Shown one piece after another: positions 23,796 to 35,099 of a stretch of 64,000 nucleotides of DNA. Both the position numbers and the translations under genes were made by a program. The notes under the pieces were generated by a model that worked only from the letters and a program-made list of their open reading frames with translations, was not told the origin of the DNA and ran no database searches. Within the stretch, counting starts at the first letter, position 1; the number at the start of each line of letters is the position of its first letter. This stretch comes from Linyphia triangularis (taxonomy: Eukaryota > Arthropoda > Arachnida > Araneae > Linyphiidae), in assembly GCA_963978545.1 (NCBI GenBank), contig OZ021731.1, positions 21,625,593 to 21,689,592 on the forward strand, read 5' to 3'.

Positions 23796-24285
23796 CTAGG
23801 GGTGTGGAACATCGTAAAATTTCAATCAATTACACTATATTACTGATGTGGATTTGTGTTATTTACCGTTTTTACATCTTCATCATTCATTGAGGACAAA
23901 TGGTCAGTTTGGTAATATTTTTTTTTTTCGATATGTCTTATATGCGTCTTTAAAAGAAAAAAAAAAAAAAAAAAAAAAAATGGGGATTTCAAAATGGGGA
24001 TCTTAAGAAGCATTACCAGCGTTTTGAAAAAAAATCGTTAAAGCCGTTTTTTAACCAATCATTGAAAAAACAAGATTTTTCCAATGGCAGCTACTTTATA
24101 CACATGAGCTATTCCTTGTGCCAATACCAACACTCACACCAATTTTAAAATTCGTAGGTCAATTTGTTCGGGAGTTATGCTGACCACGAACACACACACA
24201 CACAGACATTTTTTCTAGATCACTTTTTTGAGATTAGAATGTTCCAAAACGTGGAGAAATGCAAAAAAAAATACAATATATTAGG
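23796..24285 (+). repeat. Dispersed repeat M, copy M2
   Basis: Begins CTAGGGGTGTGGAACATCG seven bases after M1, head-to-tail. Diverges after ATGCAAAAAAAAATAC. The microsatellite-like A tract at 23957-23980 stands where other copies have the AAAGAAAAA stretch. Confidence 0.75.
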
Positions 24286-24791
24286 ATCTGTTGAAGAGGG
24301 CAAAAATTCTGACTTTCTTAGCTGTAACATATTTGAACTTCATTATTTTGCTGAAATCAAAATTTTATAATATCAAGAATTTAATCGTCTCTCTTGTGAA
24401 AGTTTTTTCATGTGCTCTGTGTACTGAATAATTTTAACCTTTTCTTACGAAACTAGGAGGTATCACTCTTTACTCGTTGACGCTCGACAACCAGGGAGAT
24501 CGCTTCGCAATCAAATCCCCTTTTCAGTAACTGTCGTCAAACCCCGAGCTCGTCACGCTTGCAGATTGTCCATAAAAATACATAATAACTGAAAACCGTC
24601 TATCAGTGAAAGCTTTGTGACATGAATCTAGAATTCAATGAGTTATGAATTACTATCCTTAAAATATTGAACACATACTCTTTGCGAAGAATAACATTCA
24701 AATCAATATCGATACGAACTCAACTCTCAAAGCCAAGGTTGCCAGTTTTTCGACCATAATATTTTTTACTAACAAAAAAAACTATTTTGTA

Positions 24792-25500
24792 TCTATAATA
24801 ATAAAACATGCTGTCTGTCTGTATGTCTATGGATCTATAGAAAACTACTTAAAATTAGAGTAGAACTCTGAAATTTTCAACATAAATAGTTTTGGCCTTC
24901 TAATTTGGGTATGGCAAACAGAATGTTAAAATTTTAATTAGTTTTTTTTTACAAAGGGAATTCAAATAGAGATAGAGCTATGAAATTTTCAACATAAGTA
25001 GTTTTAGCTTTCTAATTGGACTTTTGAAAAACAGAATGTTAAAATTATAATTAGTTATTTTTTAATTAATTTTCTTAATTAGTTAACAATTTTTTTTACA
25101 AAACTACCTTTAATAGAGCTACAGTTCTGAAATTTTTAACATAAGTAGTTTTGGCCTTCTAATTGGACTTTTAAAAAACAGAATTTTAAATGTTTTTTTT
25201 TTTTTTTTTTTTTAATTAATTTTTTTTAATTAATTCCTAAATATTTTTATTTTACAAAACAATTTCTAATAGGACTACAGCTCTAAAATTTTCAGTATAA
25301 ATACTTTTGGGTTTCTAATTGGACTTTAGAAAAACAACACAAATAGGTATGGCCTTCTAATTGGACTTTTGTCAAAAAGAGTGTTAAAATTTTAATTTGT
25401 TTTCTAATTAATTTTTTTTAATTAATATTTTCTCAAAAAGCGACTTCTAATAGATATAGAGCTCTAAAAGTTTCAACATAAGTAGATATTTAATAGTAGC
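24792..25500 (+). mobile_element. Non-autonomous Helitron, copy 1 (3' end lost)
   Basis: It begins A|TCTATAATAATAAAAC, a TC start after A, followed by a CTGT-rich tract and four blocks of the type CTCTGAAATTTTCAACATAA separated by TTAATTAA-rich spacers. The 3' hairpin and CTAG end seen in the copies at 41.7 and 59.9 kb are missing; similarity fades near 25500. Confidence 0.7.
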
Positions 25501-25898
25501 TCTAAAATTACAACGAACTTTTAAAAAATAGGCGACGTTAGTGTTTTAAAAAGACATGTATACCTCTGTGACTGAAAAATATTTGATTCCTAACGTGCAT
25601 TTGCAAAGAAATGTTTAGGTAAGTTTCTCGGTTAGTCTTCGCTAGAGAAAACGCGTATGCAAAAAAAAAAGTAATAAAAAAAAAATTATTATTATTTCAC
25701 TTTGACATATGACAACTCAAAAACTAAAGTTTACAACTCTAAATTATTTTTATAAGTATTTCCCAAAAATTTCTCTTCAAATGTGAAAAATTTCATACTG
25801 TTAAAACCAATAGTTTTTACGTTTTGAAACATACAGGTGTACTCGGCGGAAAAATTCTGAAACAGCAACGACTCTTTTTAATGCTTAACTTTTTACTT

Positions 25899-26429
25899 TC
25901 AATAACCCATATGATTATATCTGTGGTCACACGAAAACCGACGATTTTTCTTTAACACGATTATAATATAATTTAAAGCTATTATAATAACACGATTTTT
26001 CTTTGCATTTCTGCGTGTTTTTGATCGTGCTGAGCTTAAAAAGTGATCTAGAAAAAATGTCTGTATGGGTCTGTCCTAGATCAGCATAACTTTCGAACGA
26101 ATTGACCTACAATGTTCAAATTTGGTGTCATTAAGGTTTTCGTCAATATTGTGCTTGCGCTAAACATAAAAATGTGTATATATATATATAATATATATAT
26201 ATATATATAGATATAGATATATATATATGATGTTTTTCAGCAATTGCTAAAAATGGTATTAACGATGCAAAATCTCAAAAAGAGTGTCTTTAACACAAAG
26301 TTCTCTTCCCTTGAGTATTGCCCATCAAAGACTTACTCTCTTGTCGTCTGTTTCACTTACAAGAAAAGATTATGTAAAAATTATCCAAAAATATATAAAG
26401 TATATCGCCAAATTCGCCAATTTAACAAC

Positions 26430-26463
<34 letters not shown>

Positions 26464-26625
26464 GGCCCATGTAAAAAAATTATTATCAAAAATATCACCA
26501 AACTAGCCATTTTTTCGAATGAATGAAAATATAAAAATTATTATAATACTCTTCCACGTCAAATTTAAATGCAGTAACCAGTAGTATAGTGTAATTGAAA
26601 CTTGTGCATTGTTCCACATTTCTAG
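25899..26625 (-). repeat. Dispersed repeat M, copy M3
   Basis: Minus-oriented; ends with TTCCACATTTCTAG. The middle has a TA tract (26176-26228) replacing part of the core. More diverged than M5. Confidence 0.7.
26176..26228. repeat. (TA)n tract inside repeat M3
   Basis: Slightly interrupted TA run (TATAATATA, TAGATATAGATA). Confidence 0.93.
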
Positions 26626-26629
26626 TTTA

Positions 26630-28685
26630 CAAGAACGAACCGCTCTTGCTTGAAAATTGCCACCTAAAAATTTTCATAGTAGCTGCTTATCTAACGAATA
26701 CATAGAAATCAGGTCCATCAGGTTGCTCTGGTGCAGGAAAAGTTGCACTAAAATTAAGGAAAAGAAAATGCTACCACGGCTTTTTGAAACAAATATTAAA
26801 GAAAACCAGGTTTTCCTGTCTGACAAATAATAAACAATAAAATGTCTGACATTTGATAATTTTTAATTTTTTCTTTGTTTCTTTCTTAACACCAGGATGT
26901 GATTCAATTTCTTTCTCCTGGTGTGAAATACGAATTAAAAAAAAAAAAATTGTTTCTGAAATTATTCGGTGTTTCATCTTTTAATCTTTCATACTTTAAT
27001 CGATATTATTTTACGCAGATAATAATCGATTGTTTTATGGTAATATAGCAGAGATTGTCAATTAAAAAAAGCTAATATTCAATGGATGTTCTACCAAGCA
27101 CGATGTTACAGTGCACATTTTATGGAAAGATAATTTTTAGTCCATTATTCACTGTCAGGAAACCAAGTTTATTTTTTTTTTTAAATGTTCTAGAATATTT
27201 TTTCTCCTTGATGATACCTACTACAAGAGAATAAAAAAATACACCCAATTTATTGATTCCCACTTATGGCTACCTGTTAATTTTTTAAAGCACCACAGTG
27301 GCAAAATGTGTAAACATTAAATTATGATCTTCCTTGCTTATTGCAGTTGAATCAATATCTACTTTATTTTCCCCGCTTCATGCTCCATTTTTTTTAAAAA
27401 AGTAAACTCGATTTATTATAATTATCGTCTGCAGCACGTGTTGTGTTCTGTTACAAAATGGGCGGAACGGATCTGTTCCGAGAGTATCACCAAATTAAAG
27501 AATTTTTTTTATATAATATACTTCCCTTTCCCCTCTGATGCTTTTGAGAATTTTTATTTAGTGCTTCCTTTGACATTTATATTTTTTATTACTTTCCCGA
27601 ATTTTTTTTTTTCTCCTCTTCCGGTCCTATAATTGTGTTAATTAGTGCTTTATGGCCAGATGGATGTAAAGCGCATTCTGCTCAATCGAGTTTTCGTTCC
27701 ACGTTCACTACGGGGATTTCTTTGTTGTTGCACGTGTTGGGAAGTTGTTTTAATGGACGTTGTGAAATGACGTTGAGAATTGTCATTATGTCTAAAACAG
27801 GCTTATTAAAATGGCTCTTCTTCCTTCACTGAAGGGTGGGATAATAGCATCTGTACGATGTCGTATAAACTTCGCGGGAAATTTTTAATCATTCCATAAA
27901 ATGTCCTTTTGAACGAGCCCCAAAAAAAATCTAATTGTCATTGTGTTACTGTAATCACCGTCTCGTGAGAGGGGGAGTTAATAGACATTTAGCGGTTTTT
28001 TTTTTCCCTCCGCTTTCCAAACATCAATTATCACTGTGTGGTAATTAAAATGGTTATTGTGGCTGCGAAATACTTTTATCGCCAACGTTAGAAACTAGCA
28101 TTAAAAAGATGCACTACGCCAACAATAAAACTTTGGAGGTGATAATCCCATGCGGTTTGAAACTGATGTGATGATTTCTTTTTTTTAAACAAGCATTTAC
28201 TTTTAAATGAGTAGCTGTTTTCCTTACCTAATTTCAGATGCCATCATGAAGGTGAATGAATCATTATAATGATACTTCAGAATCATCTCTTTTGCTAAAT
28301 ATAGCTCATTTTAAATTTACAATCAGGTCAACCGGTATGACATCATAATCACGTGATTACTACTACAATGGCACCGCTAAACGAGAGAAGGAATGATAAA
28401 GTCGGAACCAATCAGAATAGAGATAACTTTTACGTCACGGTTATCAGCTCTAGTGAGTGCGAGGCTAATATGATGTTCATTTACCGTTTTGAAAATTTTA
28501 AGTTCCGTTTGCTTTTAAAAGTTTACACTAAATTGTGAACAGGATGATAAACATTTAAAAATTATAATCTCTGCAGGAAAAGCCAGAAAATTAATTGTTA
28601 TTTATGCAACTAGTTGGGAAAACAGAGTTCGCAAAATGCGTGAACACGCATTGAAAATCAATTTCATCCCGCATCGGGAGATCAT

Positions 28686-28725
<40 letters not shown>

Positions 28726-30220
28726 AATCCTTCATTTTATAAAATCAGATATCATGTTATCCGTTTTTTTGAAGGGCGGTGGTACCTTCCAGCTCTTTTT
28801 CTTTGAAAATAGGGTTGTTTTCTAAAAAAATGCCAAATTTTCGTTTATTTTCAATTGGAATGCAATATGCAGATTTTCCCTTCCGAAATCACATTTCGCG
28901 CATTCGCATTCATGTTCAAACGTGCCTCGCACAGACCAGTGACTGAAGTTATTGAATGGTTGCTAATACCACGTGCGTTACTAATATATGAATTGTAGGG
29001 GGCCGTCTCACAATTTCCAAGTTCTAGTTATCACGAGTGGCCATTTCGTACGTTCCTTGATTAAGAGTATTTCATTCGCTTTTTACCAGGTCTTCTAGCA
29101 AGAAATGGAGAATAAGGTCATTGAAAACGTAGACACTATGCCATAATATCACATCTAATCATTATTATTATTATTATTATTATTTTTTTTTTTACTCCGG
29201 AAACTGATTCAGTAATTCATATTATTTCGTCTATCGCCGGCGATTTTAAGAGGTTTTTGGGGTATCGTAAATCGTTAAGTTTTACTTCGCCTTCATTTGC
29301 CCGATAGTTTTCTTGGTGTCGCCGGTATTTACCCGATCGTTTTTGCAGTACACCAACGTTGTGTCACCGGACGGCATAGTGTTAATTGTTAGTTTAAGGT
29401 TTATAACCATCAAGTGTTTTTAGTAAGCATTTAAAAAGCATATTTCCTCTCTGATACTCGAAATCGAAATCGTGCATCACTGTTATTGTTGGAGTTCTAC
29501 ATTTTACTAAAAAAAAAACTTACTTTGTTTTAGTTTAAAAAAAAATTCAGTTTAAAAAACACCCTTTGGATTTTAAAAATACCCTTTAAAATTTAGAGAG
29601 GGAGTGAAAATACCCTTTTGAAATTTTTAACTGGCGAACACTGTGGGAAACTAATACTTTTTCAAACGAGGGAAAATGCTTATTTGGCGAGCGCGTTAGC
29701 ACGAGTCAAATAATTTACAGAGTTTGAAAAAGTATTTTCCCACGTGTTGCATACAATATTTTTTATAATCACAAGCAAACAAATATCTTTAATACAATTA
29801 TAAACTAAAGTTGGCTTCTCCAGTCAATAAGTCTCTTCTAAAAATGTCATTCGTATATCGAAACTATTAAAATAGAATTTGAGCACGATGCGTCCGGGAA
29901 TGTATTTTTCACACTAGTGCTAGAAAGTTACTTTCCCGCACTCCTCGAGGTAAAGTGCTACATTCGCCAAAATTTTTGATTAAAAAGGATAAAATAAAGT
30001 TTAATTTTTTGCACGTTGTTATAAAAGTACTTTTAAACCGGTACAACAATTTATTATTCCGAAAGCTTGTACGGAATATCTGTAAGTAATGACGTCATCT
30101 TGACACTTTTATCCCGGCATAAGTACAATTGTGGCGAAACTACACAAATCATCATGATTCAGCCCATTTGTTCAGTCTAAGAAAAGGGAGTATCCAGAGG
30201 AAATAACTCGTTCCTAATTT
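26630..30220. other. Long apparently unique stretch
   Basis: Contains T runs, an ATT array at 29161-29181 and an inverted pair near 29650-29740 (TACTTTTTCAAAC against GTTTGAAAAAGTA type). The interval 27430-28130 is less AT-rich. No exon could be recognised. Confidence 0.4.
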
Positions 30221-30221
30221 G

Positions 30222-30345
30222 ATGAGTTATAAAAGATTTGGTTAGTTTATTGCATCATGAAATGAATGAACATATGTTGCATTATATATGGTGATTTATA
30301 AAAGATTTGGTTAATTTATTGCATCATGCAATGAATGAACATTTA
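30222..30345 (+). repeat. Direct duplication, about 69-bp spacing
   Basis: TATAAAAGATTTGGTTAG and GCATCATGAAATGAATGAAC at 30229-30270 recur at 30297-30341 with two changes. Confidence 0.8.
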
Positions 30346-30441
30346 CATTTTATTTTAATCTACCGTGCTCTTCTGCCCCATTTAAATTTAGTAATCGCTT
30401 GGTCTGCTGCAGTACACTTGTTGGAGCCATCTGAACAGTTG

Positions 30442-30571
30442 AGATGTAGGTCCCGGCCTGTTAAGCTGTAGGTCGGCCGTCAAGCTGTAGGTCCCGGCCT
30501 GATTAGCCATTATTGTACACAAAAATAGGTCGTTTTGCGTACAAACAAACCAAACAAACAAACAAACAAAC
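30442..30571 (+). mobile_element. SINE family T, copy T2, 5'-truncated
   Basis: The block AGCTGTAGGTCCCGGCCTG occurs twice in tandem here (about 30444 and 30483), then GATTAGCCATTATTGTACAC and an (AAAC)n tail. Perfect 11-bp duplication CTGAACAGTTG (30431-30441; 30572-30582). Confidence 0.82.
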
Positions 30572-31069
30572 CTGAACAGTTGCAAATACTACACGTAGAG
30601 CACACATCCAAGGCATCAATTCTATATCTAATTAACTAAGCAGAAAAACTAAGCGATTGCCAAGGACTATGAAAATTATGAAATTTTTATCGACATTTAA
30701 CGTTTAATTAAAGGAAGATTTTCTAGGAAAAAAAGTATCAGTAAAATATGCTGAATATTTTGAAATGTTGATGTAGTTTTAAAATTAAAATATTTTTTTA
30801 ATGAGATAGAGCAATGGGCACAAATACTTTTTGTGATGTTTTTGACTTGTTTATTTAAAAAAAAAAAAAAAAAAAAAAAGTCTTGTATTTTGAAACGATG
30901 TTTAAGTTTAAATAGAATTGGATAATCTTCTAGGATCGCTGTTTCCGATATTGGCAAATATTGCTTCTAATACTGTTGGCAAATTTGGAGAGATGTAATC
31001 AAATATTTAGGGTCTCATCTTGTACACGAATTTGGAACGAAGACGTGAACTTCCCAGGGAGTTTGGAAG

Positions 31070-31190
31070 GTGCCGGGTTCGACAAGGACATTCGTTGGGA
31101 TTCGTAATCCACGTTGAGCTGTAGTTCCCGGCCTGGTTAGCTGTTATTGTGCACAAGTATAGGTCGTTGAGTTCACATAACCAACCAACA
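31070..31190 (+). mobile_element. SINE family T, copy T3
   Basis: It starts with a tRNA-like T-arm fragment (GTGCCGGGTTCGACAAGG), then GAGCTGTAGTTCCCGGCCTG, and ends TAACCAACCAACA. Perfect 17-bp duplication CCCAGGGAGTTTGGAAG (31053-31069; 31191-31207). Confidence 0.88.
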
Positions 31191-31845
31191 CCCAGGGAGT
31201 TTGGAAGTCTCTTTAGGTTAAACTTAAAAGCACTTGCAGTAAAAATCCCGGTTTAATTTTAGTTCATTTTAATTTTATGTAATCTTATTGGTAGCTTTAA
31301 ATTAATATAAAACAAACCTGTAGCATTTACAGTTTTATATTAACGTATTGCAAATGAGCCTTAGGATGTCATTTCTAGTACTTCCGATTGAATTTTAGTA
31401 CGGAAACTTTTCTTGACGACACCTTTTAATTTTACATATGTATGTAACGTTTGCAGTTTTTTGCTGAAAATGCTGACCACAAAGGAAACGAAAAAAGTCT
31501 TTGTATATCCTTCTTACCACATTACTGTAGTGTACTAAGTAAAAGTTGATTTGAATGTTTAGTTTTGTAAATTGTAACCTAGAAACTGAGTTTCTGTATG
31601 ACGAGTGCCTAATATGAACCAGGTCCCTATTGGTACAGTGTGGTTCATATAAAGCTCCATATATTTTTCTATATAATTAGTCTATCTTTGTATAAAACTA
31701 TATTTTGTCTTCAGATATTGAAACTAAAGAGTTGAAAGAATTTTACAATGACTTTGTCAAATCTCATCTAAAAAATTATCCGCCGCTTTCACTACTGAAT
31801 TCTTAAATCCATCGAATTATATATCCATTAATTGGAGACGCAATT

Positions 31846-31851
31846 TTTATT
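31846..31851 (-). terminator. Candidate polyadenylation signal for the CIMIP2-like gene
   Basis: TTTATT on the plus strand reads AATAAA on the minus strand, about 145 nt downstream of the stop at 31995. Position and sequence fit a polyA signal, but the region is AT-rich and the hexamer could be chance. Confidence 0.4.
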
Positions 31852-31994
31852 ACTTATATTATTATTCAGAAAAACATACGAGACTTTTTTGTTGAAAAAG
31901 TTATTGGCTTATATTAAGATCATTAATCTTTCATTTAGATGAGACCATAAATCTAAATATATTTTAATTGAATAAACATTTAAAAAGTTATATT

Positions 31995-32825
31995 TCATAT
32001 TCGATTAAAAACTGGATATTGCTCGCTTCCTCTCTTTCGGTCCATTATCTGTTCAAACTCGGCAATACATTCAGTGCTGATCTTCGCCGCTGTTTTACCA
32101 AACCGAAACAACGCCCTCGGAATATGCCCCGTGTATCCAGGAACCATTCCAGCTCTACGTTTCAGGTCAATAGCCGTCACCTCATGCTTATTACAATAAA
32201 ACTTGACTTCTTCCCTTTCAGCAACATATTCAGACGGCTCCTTGTGTATGGGTCTTAGACGATTACCGCCAACCCGATGCTTGGCGAGCCGAATGTGGCT
32301 CATACGGCCGTACGTCTCGCCAATGGACTCGAATCTCTTGTTGCCGGAACCGGGAGTGCATCCGGTGTATCCAGGAACGAAGTAAGGATCTATTGGTTTA
32401 TTAGGATTCTCAGATGAGCTCTGCAAGGGCGGAGCCTTAAACGAATTGACGAATCTGAGGTCTTCAAATAAAGGATTCATGCGTCCCCCACCTACTGGAT
32501 GAGCATGTAAAAGTTCGTGCGTGAAGTGTCCGTAAGTTTCACCAAGTATGAAATGTCTTTTAGGACCACAACCGGGAGTCCAGCCAGTGTACCCAGGTAC
32601 GAAGTAAGGTTGAGGAGGAGGTATTGATCTCCCATCGTAGAAGTTCGATGAGGAGATGTCACTGTGGTGATTTACGGTTTGAGATCTATTGAACCTGGGT
32701 TTTATTGGGTTCTCTGGACAAGCATAATTCCTCATGTTAGAGCGATTGCTTGTTAAGACGGACCTATTATTTGTAGTTGGGCGTTTGTGTTTGTTTATGA
32801 TGTAGAACTTAAACAAGTTGTTCAT
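31995..32825 (-). CDS. CIMIP2/FAM166-like ciliary microtubule inner protein
   Basis: The frame encodes 276 aa from the first ATG (32825); upstream in-frame codons exist but include no ATG. Three repeats carry the family signature: YFVPGYTGWTPG (residues about 74-85) followed by GETYG (95-99), YFVPGYTGCTPG (148-159) followed by GETYG (169-173), and MVPGYTGHIP (227-236) followed by a basic, amphipathic C-terminus. This order of PGYTG..P and GETYG blocks, ending in MVPGYTG..PR, is that of the CIMIP2 (FAM166) family. From family knowledge these proteins lie inside doublet microtubules of motile cilia and sperm tails; in an arthropod, sperm is the likely site. No intron is needed to read the protein. 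A minus-strand AATAAA lies at 31846-31851, about 145 nt past the stop. CRE-like sites lie 100-130 bp upstream. The low-complexity N-terminus (residues 1-60) leaves the exact start uncertain, and a CAG acceptor-like site just upstream means a 5' exon is possible. Confidence 0.86.
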   Translation of the reverse strand: MNNLFKFYIINKHKRPTTNNRSVLTSNRSNMRNYACPENPIKPRFNRSQTVNHHSDISSSNFYDGRSIPPPQPYFVPGYTGWTPGCGPKRHFILGETYGHFTHELLHAHPVGGGRMNPLFEDLRFVNSFKAPPLQSSSENPNKPIDPYFVPGYTGCTPGSGNKRFESIGETYGRMSHIRLAKHRVGGNRLRPIHKEPSEYVAEREEVKFYCNKHEVTAIDLKRRAGMVPGYTGHIPRALFRFGKTAAKISTECIAEFEQIMDRKRGSEQYPVFNRI

Positions 32826-32920
32826 TTGTTGCCATTTTGTGATTGTCAATTGCTGAGCCCAAGTATGATATTTAAAGAACGTGACTATAAGAAAGACTAA
32901 TTTTTTGAAACCTAAACATG

Positions 32921-32956
32921 GGACGTCATAGATTTTACTGTAGGGGTATGACGTAT
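32921..32956 (-). promoter_or_regulatory. CRE-like pair upstream of the CIMIP2-like gene
   Basis: GGACGTCAT (32921-32929) differs by one base from the palindromic CRE TGACGTCA. TATGACGTATT (32947-32957) holds a half-site. They sit about 100 and 125 bp before the ATG. CRE-driven short promoters are well known for male germline genes in animals; use here is inference. Confidence 0.35.
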
Positions 32957-33335
32957 TGATCTCCTACTCTGCAAAGCTCATAAATGGTTTCTTCTCTTCT
33001 CTGCGAGTAGGTGAAGTCATTTGAAATAAGCACGAATGGTCTTCCTATGCACCATTGCTCTATAGTCACTTATGCTCTATAACTATAACTGGTTGACATT
33101 AGTCGTTAACCAAGTTAGGCCACAGTTGCCAATACAGATTTATATAGTGATCGTTAAACTTTCTCCGACTTCAAATCAACAAACAAACATTCGCTATCTA
33201 TAGTGTTGAGATCAGTGCTATGATGTCATCTACATATGCTGGCTAACAGGCTATCTTTAGGGTAATCTTTCCATTGATTTGTCTGTTGATATATCTCGTC
33301 TTTGATAAGACGGTACATGTGCATAGAATCCATTT

Positions 33336-33518
33336 AGCTTGGCGTCCACTATAGCTGAGCAGAGTAGAGCAGAGCAAAGTGTAGTGGACTAGAGCCAATT
33401 ACAAGTTTGTCAACGTCCATTGTAGCACAAGCCTTGTGCTACAGTAGACGTTGGCAGCCTTGTAATTGGCTCTAGTCCACTCCGCTCTGCTCTGCTCAAC
33501 GATAGTGGACGCCAAGCT
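33336..33518. repeat. 183-bp near-perfect palindrome, copy 1
   Basis: AGCTTGGCGTCCACTATAG at the left returns as CGATAGTGGACGCCAAGCT at the right. The arms (about 80 bp each) pair closely around a short centre near 33426 (ACAAGCCTTGTG). The internal GAGCAGAG/CTCTGCTC units raise GC above the surroundings. It may be a MITE, but I saw no clear target duplication. Confidence 0.88.
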
Positions 33519-33524
33519 TTATCA

Positions 33525-33716
33525 TAAAGCTTGGCGTCCACTATCGCTAAGCAGTGCAGAGCAGATCAGAGCGGAGTGGATTAGAGCCAATTACAAGGCT
33601 GTCAACGTCCATTGTAGCTCGAGGCTCGTGCTATAGCAGACATTTGCAGTCTTGTAATTGGATCTAATCCACTCCGCTCTGATCTGCTCTGCTTAGCGAT
33701 AGTGGACGCCAAGCTT
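33525..33716. repeat. 192-bp near-perfect palindrome, copy 2
   Basis: It has the same terminal sequence (AAGCTTGGCGTCCACTATCG) and architecture as copy 1, only 6 bp away. The outer termini of the two copies themselves form an inverted repeat across TATCAT. The two differ in the centre and at scattered bases. Confidence 0.88.
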
Positions 33717-33849
33717 AAGTGGTTAAGTGGTTGAAACCAACTGAGTTGTTTCCATACATCTAATGATATCTAATAGGTTACCGATTGTTGCCAACAAACG
33801 TATAAATTAGTTCTATTAACCAATCATAATTCGTTTTTCAGATTCTAGC

Positions 33850-34254
33850 AAATGTTGCAGTTGACTGTGGCGTATCCATGCTTAACCCTCGCACAACAGT
33901 GTGTGATACTCTACATAAAACTATGATAATATATTGTATTTTGTAACTTAATTTACCACTATTATATGACCACTGTAAATAAAGTAAGTTAAGTACTTGT
34001 GGCCAATCACAAAAAAACAGAAAAGAAACAAATTCGAATTTCAAATCCCATTAGCCAACCACGATGTACTTTCCATTTTTCCCTCCAACATTGCAATTGA
34101 CTGTGACGTAGAGACGCATAAGCTCAATGAAACACTATGTACTAGTCTTTAGAGAGCCATTAGAATACATAGGATTTTGTAACCTAATATATACCACTAT
34201 TTGGTGATCACTGCATATGAAGTAAGTTAATAGTTTGTGACTGATCAGTGATCA

Positions 34255-34296
<42 letters not shown>

Positions 34297-34470
34297 GAAA
34301 AGAAACAAATTCGAATTTCGAATTCCATTTGCCAACTACAATGCATCTTTCAGTTTCCCTCGAATGTTTCAATTGACTGTGACGTTACTTCTCTAAGCTT
34401 AATGGAACTCTACTTATTGGTCTTCATAGAACTATGAGAATATATTCAATTTTGTTTACTTAATATACTT
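33850..34470 (+). repeat. Tandem repeat, about 240-280 bp x 2.6
   Basis: TTGCAGTTGACTGTGGCGT (33854), TTGCAATTGACTGTGACGT (34091) and TTTCAATTGACTGTGACGT (34368) begin successive units. Shared blocks include AAAGAAACAAATTCGAATTT and GTAAGTTAA. A poly-A tract (34256-34294) splits the second unit. Looser relatives lie near 43.7 and 55.6 kb. Confidence 0.8.
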
Positions 34471-34479
34471 CTCGAATGC

Positions 34480-34930
34480 CTGCTCCCCGATTGCGCTATC
34501 TCAAGAGCAAAATGTCATTTGCAAACAGAAATGTATGGATCCAATAAAACGTTGTCGCACAGAAAATCTCAAAATGGCGACAGAAAGAGACGAACGCTTG
34601 CCAAGTTACTCGAAAACTTCGAGATAAAATCCGGGGAAGGGATATTGCTTTTCCGGAGTAAAAGTGTAATTAGAAAGCCGAGCCCAGTGCGGTCTTAACT
34701 TTGTTTACCCGATGATGACAAATGAAAGCGATTTTCATGCAATCTCTGAATTAATGTTCCGTAACGGAGTGCTGCCATTCGCGAAAGGTTAAATTTGGAA
34801 AGTCGATTTGCGGGGCGGGAAAAGTTTTAAGTGGCGTCATTCTCCCGTTCTTCTTGGCTTGACTTGGAATGCTGTGGGTAACCGCAGGAGATGCGATGGA
34901 AAAGGGATTTTAGAGGGAGAAACGAAATGT
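34480..34930. other. GC-richer unique island
   Basis: About 450 bp of higher GC content with CG dinucleotides (GGCGGGAAAAG, CTCCCGTTCTTCTTGGC) and no reading frame; it could be a regulatory or conserved non-coding block. Confidence 0.35.
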
Positions 34931-35099
34931 CAAAAATGTTGCTTCTTTTTTTTTTCTTATTAAATTTTTATTTTATTTAGCTGATTTACGATAAGCTATG
35001 AAAATTTTGGATATTCAACGTAATTTGAACAAATTTATTTTTTTTCTAAGATTATAATATTTACGTATTATATCATATCTACCTTAATCTCGCAAAAAC

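Noticed and set aside
27438..27832. Adjacent 64-aa and 65-aa plus frames in a less AT-rich patch
   Set aside because: Looks unique and may be conserved, but no domain or exon signals; left as unassigned sequence.
31995..32849. Start of the CIMIP2-like protein at 32849 (284 aa)
   Set aside because: The codon there is TTG; the first ATG in frame is at 32825, so I used the 276-aa form.
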